Assembly (NCBI GenBank): GCA_018969935.1
Contig: JAGWXJ010000049.1
Span: 1 to 12,265, forward strand
Reading direction: 5' to 3'
Source: Alphaproteobacteria bacterium
GTDB taxonomy: Bacteria; Pseudomonadota; Alphaproteobacteria; Micavibrionales; UBA1664
DNA: 12,265 nucleotides
Shown here piece after piece: positions 7,503 to 12,265 of this stretch. The notes beneath the pieces are model-generated. The model saw nothing but the letters and a program-made list of their open reading frames with translations. It was not told where the DNA came from and did no database searches. Both the position numbers and the translations under genes were made by a program. Every line of letters begins with the position of its first letter. Within the stretch, counting starts at the first letter, position 1.

Positions 7503-7687
7503 TTTTCCCTGCCAACTCTTTGGTCTTTTGCCCTTTTTAATGGGGTGGCCTTAGGGTCACAACTTATTTTTATGAAATATTATGACGCAGTTTTATTACG
7601 TTGCGGCTATGCAGCATGTAAAATAGTTGTTTGCGGCTGTGACTCTGGCAAACCTAGTCGGACCAATTATGGATTCCTGCCCCCGCC
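7503..7687. promoter_or_regulatory. Divergent intergenic region between giant repeat gene and patatin gene
   Basis: This 185-bp gap must hold the promoters of both divergent genes. Its centre (about 7561-7630) is much richer in A and T than the flanking coding DNA. A minus-strand CATAAT (complement of 7579-7584) resembles a -10 box for the giant gene but has no matching -35, and I see no convincing sigma70-type pair for the patatin gene. Two near-identical 11-mers, TTGCGGCTATG at 7601-7611 and TTGCGGCTGTG at 7631-7641, lie in direct orientation 30 bp apart, close to three helical turns, and could be an activator or repressor site. No terminator or small RNA hairpin was seen. Confidence 0.45.
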
Positions 7688-9163
7688 ATGAAGTCAGCGC
7701 ATCACCTGTTTGAAGACGAAATTATTGCCGCCAGCGCTGCCTATAGCCAGATGCGACCTTCCGCCCAAAAGAAACGCGTCAAGCTTGCCATACAGGGTGG
7801 CGGCGTTTACGGGGCTTACAGTTCGGGCATCCTGATCCAGATGCTTCTGGACCCCACAATCGAGATTGTCGAGATTGCGGGTACATCGGCTGGCGAGAAA
7901 ATCGCCATGGTTGTGGCTGACCGCATCAACCGCGCGCGCAGCTACGATGAAGGCCGGATCGATGCCATTAACGCGCTTTTCGATTTCTGGGGCCGTATTG
8001 TGCGCGATAGCGCCATTACCATGAGTGCGCTGGATGTGATTGAAAAGCCCATGGATCCGCAGGCCTGGACGGCCTTCATGCGCAGCATGTCGGGCATGCC
8101 GCATTTCGCATCGCAGTTTTCACAGATGTTCAACATTCTTGGTGGGGCTGCGCCCTTCAACCCGTTCTGGAAGACATCCATGACGGCGATGCAGCGCGCT
8201 TTTGAGAGCTATGAGCGCTCGGCCCTCGAGCGTATTGGCGGCAATGAATCCGCCAACCTGCCGATATTGAACGACCTTGTGCACCAGCGCCGCCGCATAT
8301 CCGAGGTGTTTGCGGGGGCCGCCAAGGCCGCACCCCTGTTCAGCGCCATGCCGCAAGCCATGGATATGGCCGTTGGGTCTTTGCATTCGGCATCGGCGGC
8401 CGTGGCCACCAATGCCCTGCGCGATATCATCAGCAATGTCTGTACGACGGAAAGCGACGCGCGCGACCCCGAGGACCGTATTTTCACCCATGCGGCCAGC
8501 GGAAAGTTCATCAAGGTTTACATCAATACGGCGATGGAGCAGGAAGACGGTTCGCTGGTGAATACCATTCACACGGCCAAAAACCTGACCGTCAAACGCT
8601 CGATGGGGTCGTCGGCGCTGATGGGCCTTTTTGATGCGCCTATCATCAAGGGCCGCAAGCATTGGGACGGCGGGTATACCGAAAACACATGCCTCATGAC
8701 TCTGGCCAATACGCCCACCAAGGCGGACGCCATCATGATTATCGGCACCAACCGCCCGAAAAGCCCGTTTATCACGCCGCGCTTGCAGCGCGATATTCCT
8801 TCCCACCAGTTGCAGGATACGGGCGGGCTTATCTGGTGGCACATGTATGACGAGGCCGTACTGCATGCCGAAAACGCCAAGGCAGGCACACCCACGTGGC
8901 ACATGCTGACCTACAACCACTCGCTGGATTGCGACTGGACGGCCAAGCAGAACACACGGTCATGGCATGTGCGGTCCCTGCTGCGCCACGGGCAAGACGA
9001 ATGGGGCCTGCACGGCGATTTGATTACAAGCCAGTTTGGTAAAAAATCGACCATAGAACGCGCCGCGCTAGAGGAAATGGCTGCCAGCAACTACAACGCG
9101 CTTGGTGTACAGACCCCTTCCCGCGTACGGCATTACCCCACGCACGTTCCGCAGGCGGCTTAA
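7688..9163 (+). CDS. Patatin-like phospholipase
   Basis: Predicted serine lipid acyl hydrolase acting on phospholipids or other acyl esters. The patatin fold signature is complete: oxyanion-hole loop QGGGVYGAY at 36-44, nucleophile elbow GTSAG with Ser67, and the catalytic Asp327 in WDGGYTEN. These are in the expected order, so the enzyme should be active. At 491 residues it is longer than the roughly 330-residue bacterial patatins with the same WDGGY motif; the extra length lies mostly in a helical segment of about 75-260 between the Ser and Asp motifs, plus a C-terminal extension of about 110 residues. There is no signal peptide or membrane segment, so it is cytoplasmic or exported by a non-Sec route. 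The ATG at 7688 lacks a clear Shine-Dalgarno site; the next in-frame ATG (7751) is no better. It is divergent from the giant repeat gene and ends 4 bp from the convergent regulator gene. The lipase family is secure; the biological role is not known. Confidence 0.9.
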   Translation: MKSAHHLFEDEIIAASAAYSQMRPSAQKKRVKLAIQGGGVYGAYSSGILIQMLLDPTIEIVEIAGTSAGEKIAMVVADRINRARSYDEGRIDAINALFDFWGRIVRDSAITMSALDVIEKPMDPQAWTAFMRSMSGMPHFASQFSQMFNILGGAAPFNPFWKTSMTAMQRAFESYERSALERIGGNESANLPILNDLVHQRRRISEVFAGAAKAAPLFSAMPQAMDMAVGSLHSASAAVATNALRDIISNVCTTESDARDPEDRIFTHAASGKFIKVYINTAMEQEDGSLVNTIHTAKNLTVKRSMGSSALMGLFDAPIIKGRKHWDGGYTENTCLMTLANTPTKADAIMIIGTNRPKSPFITPRLQRDIPSHQLQDTGGLIWWHMYDEAVLHAENAKAGTPTWHMLTYNHSLDCDWTAKQNTRSWHVRSLLRHGQDEWGLHGDLITSQFGKKSTIERAALEEMAASNYNALGVQTPSRVRHYPTHVPQAA

Positions 9164-9167
9164 GGCC

Positions 9168-9542
9168 TCAGGCAGCCTCGGTAGATTTATCAATCCCGTT
9201 GTGCTTATCCATCATGGCAGGTCCAGCTTGCATGGCCTCGGTCCCGTTGGCAGGCATAATACGTGACATCATACGATCGAGCCCGCCGTGGCCTGCGCGG
9301 GTATGCCCTTCTTCCGTACAGGCGGCCTTAAAGTAGAGCATCAGGAAAATGCGGATACTGGCTGTAAGGGACAGCCCCTGCTTGCGGCGGCTGGCTATCA
9401 GCGTACATAAATCGTGGATTGAGCAGTGCTCGCGCTCTGCGATTTCGCGTATGGCTGACCACATCTGGGTTTCAAGCCTGATGGACGTACGACGCCCCTT
9501 GATGTTGATATTCCTGCTTACCAACGCTGATTTATCCGGCAT
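9168..9542 (-). CDS. Ribbon-helix-helix domain protein (RHH_4-like)
   Basis: A small predicted DNA-binding protein of 124 residues. Residues 10-24 (RNINIKGRRTSIRLE) match the beta-ribbon of the alphaproteobacterial ribbon-helix-helix family (arginine-rich, then Arg-Arg-Thr-Ser-x-Arg-Leu-Glu), followed by a helix MWSAIREIAERE (27-38) and a second helix beginning SIHDLCTLIAS (41-51); LSLTASIRIFLMLYF (57-71) corresponds to the conserved Ser-x-Ala-Ile/Leu-Arg segment. The C-terminal 50 residues are Met/Gly-rich, low in predicted structure, and not typical of the family. The start at 9542 follows AGGGGT at good spacing. The gene lies downstream of accA with its own promoter and with inverted repeats at the likely transcription start, suggesting autoregulation. 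Its targets are unknown. It ends tail to tail with the patatin gene, 4 bp away. Confidence 0.85.
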   Translation of the reverse strand: MPDKSALVSRNINIKGRRTSIRLETQMWSAIREIAEREHCSIHDLCTLIASRRKQGLSLTASIRIFLMLYFKAACTEEGHTRAGHGGLDRMMSRIMPANGTEAMQAGPAMMDKHNGIDKSTEAA

Positions 9543-9555
9543 GTAACCACCCCTA

Positions 9556-9582
9556 GGTTGAATAGACTCTCTTTATACAACC
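9556..9582. promoter_or_regulatory. Imperfect 27-bp inverted repeat, possible operator of the ribbon-helix-helix gene
   Basis: GGTTG at 9556-9560 pairs with CAACC at 9578-9582; inside it ATA (9562-9564) pairs with TAT (9574-9576), broken by one A-A mismatch. The repeat covers the expected transcription start of the minus-strand regulator gene, between its -10 box and its ribosome binding site, a usual place for an autoregulatory operator. The hexamer TTGAAT within it (9558-9563) recurs nearby. The function is inferred from position only. Confidence 0.35.
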
Positions 9583-9583
9583 C

Positions 9584-9612
9584 ATGATAGTTATTTTTAC
9601 ATGCAGTGGCAA
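9584..9612 (-). promoter_or_regulatory. Sigma70-type promoter of the ribbon-helix-helix gene
   Basis: Read on the minus strand, TTGCCA (9612-9607) and TATCAT (9589-9584) are separated by exactly 17 bp; each differs from the consensus TTGACA / TATAAT at one position. Transcription would start near 9577, giving a leader of about 35 nt before the ATG at 9542. This is the best promoter match in the window and allows the gene to be expressed separately from accA. Confidence 0.65.
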
Positions 9613-9619
9613 CCCCCGC

Positions 9620-9638
9620 ATTCAACAAAAGATTGAAT
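9620..9638. repeat. Perfect inverted repeat ATTCAA-N7-TTGAAT
   Basis: ATTCAA at 9620-9625 and TTGAAT at 9633-9638 form a perfect dyad just upstream of the -35 box of the ribbon-helix-helix gene. The same hexamer occurs again at 9558-9563 within the second inverted repeat. It may be a binding site for that regulator or another factor; a 6-bp dyad alone is weak evidence. Confidence 0.35.
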
Positions 9639-9737
9639 ATTACCCGCCTACGGGGGAGCGGCTTGTCACTTCGAGCGTGAGGGCGTTGATTTCCTCCCCG
9701 AGGAACGGCAGGTTCCGGAGCGTATACAGTATGATTT

Positions 9738-10691
9738 CTAACGCTGCTGGATGCGGCCCATGGCGAGGAATTTTTCGCGGCGCTGCTGGCGCAAGGCTTG
9801 GGCATCCATGCCCTCCATCTGCTTGAGGGCAGCCTCGATGGTGTCGCCGGCGTTGCGGATGGCGAGATCACGGTTGCGGTGGGCGCCGCCCAGCCCTTCC
9901 TGCACGATGCCGTCGATGAGGCCGAGGCCCAGCATGTCCTGTGCGGTAATCTTGAGGGCTATAGCCGCTTCCTTGGCGTGCGCTGCCGCGCGCCAGAGGA
10001 TGGATGCGCAACCTTCCGGGGAAATAACGCTGTAAACCGCGTGTTCCATCATGAAGACCTTGTTGCCTGTGGCGATGGCGATAGCGCCACCCGAGCCACC
10101 CTCGCCGATAATGGTGCACACGATTGGCGTGCCCAACGATAGGCAGGTTTCGATGGAGCGGGCGATGGCTTCCGACTGGCCGCGTTCCTCGGCGTCCACG
10201 CCGGGGTAGGCGCCTGCGGTATCGCACAGGGTGATGACGGGGAGGCCGAACTGGTCGGCCATGTGCATGAGGCGCTGGGCCTTGCGGTAGCCTTCGGGGC
10301 GGGCCATGCCGAAGTTGTGTTTGAGGCGGCTTGCGGTATCGGAGCCCCTTTCCTGCCCCATGACGACGCATGGGCGGCCACGGAAGCGGCCAAGGCCGCC
10401 TACAAGCGCCTTGTCTTCGCCGAAGCTGCGGTCACCGGCCAGCGGTGTGAAATCGCTAACAAGGGCTGCCGCGTAGTCAAGGAAGTGCGGGCGGTCGGCA
10501 TGGCGGGCCACTTGCACTTTTTGGTCAGGCGAGATGGATTCGTAGGCGGATTTGAGGATGCGCTCGATTTTGCGCTCCATGCGGTTGATTTCCTCGACGA
10601 TGGAAAAACCGGGTTCGCCGCTGGTCGCGCGAAGTTCGCGAATCTTGGATTCGAGTTCAAGGACCGGTTTTTCAAATTCCAAATTGCTCAT
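9738..10691 (-). CDS. accA: Acetyl-CoA carboxylase carboxyltransferase subunit alpha
   Basis: AccA pairs with AccD to form the carboxyltransferase that moves CO2 from carboxybiotin to acetyl-CoA, giving malonyl-CoA for fatty-acid synthesis. The 317-residue length is typical. The N-terminal helical segment starts NLEFEKPVLELE; the crotonase-like core has GQERGSDT, RPEGYRKAQRLM, the CDTAGAYPG loop and GEGGSGGAIAI (residues 196-206 from the chosen start; the oxyanion region), then SVISPEGCASILWR, all strongly conserved. I chose the ATG at 10691 because GGA lies 6 bp upstream and the N-terminus matches the family; an in-frame ATG at 10697 adds two residues. It lies downstream of xerD, separated by a terminator, so it probably has its own promoter, though no clear one is visible. 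Confidence 0.96.
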   Translation of the reverse strand: MSNLEFEKPVLELESKIRELRATSGEPGFSIVEEINRMERKIERILKSAYESISPDQKVQVARHADRPHFLDYAAALVSDFTPLAGDRSFGEDKALVGGLGRFRGRPCVVMGQERGSDTASRLKHNFGMARPEGYRKAQRLMHMADQFGLPVITLCDTAGAYPGVDAEERGQSEAIARSIETCLSLGTPIVCTIIGEGGSGGAIAIATGNKVFMMEHAVYSVISPEGCASILWRAAAHAKEAAIALKITAQDMLGLGLIDGIVQEGLGGAHRNRDLAIRNAGDTIEAALKQMEGMDAQALRQQRREKFLAMGRIQQR

Positions 10692-10730
10692 GGTCATTCC
10701 ATGGTTGTTAAACGGATGGCGGACACTAAC

Positions 10731-10768
10731 AAAAAAGGCGGGAAACGTAAACGTTCCGCGCCTTTTTT
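10731..10768 (-). terminator. Intrinsic terminator downstream of xerD
   Basis: The arms AAAAAAGGCG (10731-10740) and CGCCTTTTTT (10759-10768) are perfectly complementary. The stem continues, after a bulged base, through GGAA/TTCC-like pairing to a small TAAA loop. On the minus strand it ends in six T residues, 22 bp after the xerD stop codon. The A and T tracts on both sides make it symmetric, so it could also stop plus-strand transcripts. It separates xerD from accA. Confidence 0.88.
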
Positions 10769-10790
10769 ATAAACAGGTTAAAGTGGCAGA

Positions 10791-11777
10791 TTAGAAGTTG
10801 CCCGCTTTGGACATCGGGTGCTTTTCGGCCACTTTCTTCTTGATGTCTTCGCCCAGCATGTGGGTGTAGATCTGGGTGGTGGCGATATCGGCGTGGCCGA
10901 GCATTTTCTGGACCGAACGGAGGTCGGCGCCGTTGCGCAGCAGGTGCGTTGCAAAGGCGTGACGAAGCACGTGCGGAGATACTTTATCTGCAGGCATTTC
11001 AGCAGCTTTTGCCAATTCCTTGAGAAGTTGGGCGAAGCGCTGGCGCGTGAGGTGGCCGACCACGGATGTCTTGGACGGGAAGAGCCACTGGGCGCGTGTA
11101 CCGTCATCATCCGAGCCAACGAATTGCTGGCGGATGCGCAGGTAGTTGGAAACGGCTTTCTGGGCAGGATCCGAGAGGGGAACCATGCGCTCGCGGCCGC
11201 CTTTACCGGCGATGATCAGGAATTGCGAACCTTCCGACACGGCGGAGGCAGGCAGGCCCACCAGTTCCGACACGCGGAGGCCGGTGGAGTAGAGCATTTC
11301 CAGCAAGCATACGAGGCGCTGGCTGTTGGCGCCGCCCATGTTGCCAGCCGTCTTGATGAGGTGGCCGACTTCGCTTTCCGTCAGCGTTTTGGGCAATGTG
11401 CGCGTTTGTTTGGGGGATTCGATCGTGGAGGTCGGGTCATCCTTGCGGACGTTTTCCGATACGAGGTAGCGGTAGAACTGGCGCAGGGCCGAAAGGCGGC
11501 GGGCAACCGTGCGTACCGCGATCTGGGCGGTTTGTTCGCCCTTCACGTGTTGTTTGTGCGAGAGGTCATCGAGGTAGGCGCGGATCTGGGCCGTGTCTGC
11601 CTTGGCGATATCGATGCCTTGGGGTTTCAGGAAAGCCTCAACATCGATGAGGTCACGCTCGTAGGCGTGACGGGTGTTGAGCGCTGCGCCCTTCTCGGCC
11701 ATCAGCATGTCCAAGAATGACTCAATCTGCTTGTGAAGCGGTTGCTTCGGTTTTGCAGGACGACCGGGACGCGGCAT
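10791..11777 (-). CDS. xerD: Site-specific tyrosine recombinase XerD
   Basis: Tyrosine recombinase that with XerC resolves chromosome dimers at dif at the septum. The 328-residue protein has the N-terminal SAM-like core-binding domain (about 12-110: a helix with FLDMLMAEKG, then YERDL and LRQFYRYLV) and a catalytic domain with the full set of active-site residues: Arg168 (TGLRVSEL), Lys192 (GKGGRER), His269 and Arg272 (HVLRHAFATHLL), His295 (LGHADI) and nucleophile Tyr304 (QIYTH). The start at 11777 follows AGGAGA at ideal spacing. The first 15 residues are unusually rich in Pro/Lys/Arg. XerC cannot be excluded from sequence alone, but proximity to accA favours XerD. It is a chromosomal housekeeping gene, not a mobile-element integrase: there are no att-like repeats or phage genes nearby. 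Confidence 0.9.
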   Translation of the reverse strand: MPRPGRPAKPKQPLHKQIESFLDMLMAEKGAALNTRHAYERDLIDVEAFLKPQGIDIAKADTAQIRAYLDDLSHKQHVKGEQTAQIAVRTVARRLSALRQFYRYLVSENVRKDDPTSTIESPKQTRTLPKTLTESEVGHLIKTAGNMGGANSQRLVCLLEMLYSTGLRVSELVGLPASAVSEGSQFLIIAGKGGRERMVPLSDPAQKAVSNYLRIRQQFVGSDDDGTRAQWLFPSKTSVVGHLTRQRFAQLLKELAKAAEMPADKVSPHVLRHAFATHLLRNGADLRSVQKMLGHADIATTQIYTHMLGEDIKKKVAEKHPMSKAGNF

Positions 11778-11828
11778 GTGTGTTTCTCCTAACCTGTCTC
11801 TTTTGTAACCTAATATTTTTTTAACTAT

Positions 11829-11845
11829 ATACCAGTTATTGGTAT
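11829..11845. repeat. Perfect inverted repeat upstream of xerD
   Basis: ATACCA (11829-11834), the spacer GTTAT and TGGTAT (11840-11845) form a perfect 6-bp dyad in a very AT-rich 67-bp gap. It touches the last base of the upstream gene's stop codon and lies about 50 bp before the xerD start. No T run follows on either strand close enough for a standard terminator, so an operator or weak hairpin is possible. A minus-strand TGGTATATA in it resembles an extended -10 box but lacks a -35. Confidence 0.35.
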
Positions 11846-12265
11846 TATTGAAGTACCTCTAGAGCGAACCTACGCGCCGAACGCGCAAGCCCCGCTTTAT
11901 TCATACCGTCTATTACCAACGCCATCTGGTGTGGGATGACCTGATCGGGAGGGATGGCTCCATACCCTATCAGTATAAGTGCGACGGACTGACCCGTCTG
12001 TTCTTTTTCAATAACATCAGCCAATCGCTGCGTCAACCCATATGAAGGCATCGCATAGCTTCTGGAAAATGTCAAAGAAAAAATATTTTCATAATCTGAA
12101 AGCTTATTCTTTGTGTTTTCCGAAGTTTTTGCTGCACTGCCGTTCAAAATGTCACTCAGGAGCAGCGGGACGATAGGATCGCGGGTGCTAACGCGCTTGG
12201 CTACACTGGGCCATTGGCCGCGCCAAACCTTGATTTTCTCCTTGGCGTTGCCTTGCGGCATGGCA
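11845..12265 (-). CDS. Protein of unknown function, C-terminal part (cut by right edge)
   Basis: Not recognised. The visible reading frame is open to the window edge; an ATG at 12261 gives 138 residues, but no upstream sequence is available to judge a start, and the protein probably begins outside. There is no membrane segment or clear catalytic motif. The region 80-110 (a helix followed by SVALILIGYGAIPPDQV) and the end HQMALVIDGMNKAGL then SARRFALEVLQ look like paired amphipathic helices; the Ala-Gly-Leu-x-x-x-Ala-Arg-x-x-Ala-Leu-Glu pattern is of a kind seen at C-termini of helical-repeat proteins in alphaproteobacteria, but I cannot name a family. The gene reads toward xerD, 67 bp away, and could share a transcript with it. 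Confidence 0.6.
   Translation of the reverse strand, partial: AMPQGNAKEKIKVWRGQWPSVAKRVSTRDPIVPLLLSDILNGSAAKTSENTKNKLSDYENIFSLTFSRSYAMPSYGLTQRLADVIEKEQTGQSVALILIGYGAIPPDQVIPHQMALVIDGMNKAGLARSARRFALEVLQ

Noticed and set aside
7669..7713. A 14-codon upstream frame overlapping the patatin start
   Set aside because: It has no ribosome binding site and no sign of coding selection; a short frame like this is expected by chance.
9702..9716. GGAAC-GGCAG-GTTCC hairpin after accA as a terminator
   Set aside because: The stem is 5 bp with no T run on either strand, so it is too weak to call.
9518..9871. A 117-codon minus-strand frame between accA and the ribbon-helix-helix gene
   Set aside because: It overlaps accA out of frame for its first part, and its product is Ser/Arg/Pro-rich without a domain. 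The gap itself holds the regulator's promoter instead.
10791..11777. xerD as a mobile-element integrase marking a genomic island
   Set aside because: It sits beside accA as in other alphaproteobacteria. There are no phage or transposon genes, no tRNA and no flanking direct repeats in view.

Overview
The window looks like chromosomal DNA from an alphaproteobacterium of moderately high GC. The evidence is the accA-xerD neighbourhood, a ribbon-helix-helix protein of the type common in alphaproteobacteria, and ppdK beside a glycyl-tRNA synthetase gene. No rRNA, tRNA, IS element or CRISPR array was seen. A predatory or host-associated lineage such as the Micavibrio group is possible but is not shown by the sequence.

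Layout from left to right: (1) the N-terminal 235 codons of pyruvate phosphate dikinase (ppdK, minus strand, cut by the left edge). (2) A GNAT acetyltransferase (minus), almost touching head to head a small secreted protein of unknown function (plus). (3) A single-chain glycyl-tRNA synthetase (plus) of the archaeal/eukaryotic/Bacteroidetes-like class, unlike the two-subunit GlyQ/GlyS usual in alphaproteobacteria, with a strong intrinsic terminator. (4) A 1376-residue protein on the minus strand that I cannot assign. It appears to be built from about 18-20 divergent helical units of about 67 residues. Its C-terminal tail is encoded by the DNA of the synthetase terminator. (5) Divergent from it, across a 185-bp AT-rich gap, a 491-residue patatin-like phospholipase with an intact Ser-Asp dyad. 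(6) A minus-strand block: a right-edge fragment of unknown function, then xerD, a terminator, accA, and a small ribbon-helix-helix regulator with its own promoter and a possible operator.

Housekeeping functions (central carbon metabolism, tRNA charging, fatty-acid synthesis, chromosome dimer resolution) flank a non-housekeeping core at 3372-9163. That core, the giant repeat protein and the divergent patatin lipase, is the most likely place for an undescribed system. The link between the two rests only on divergent adjacency. No gap between genes exceeds 300 bases.
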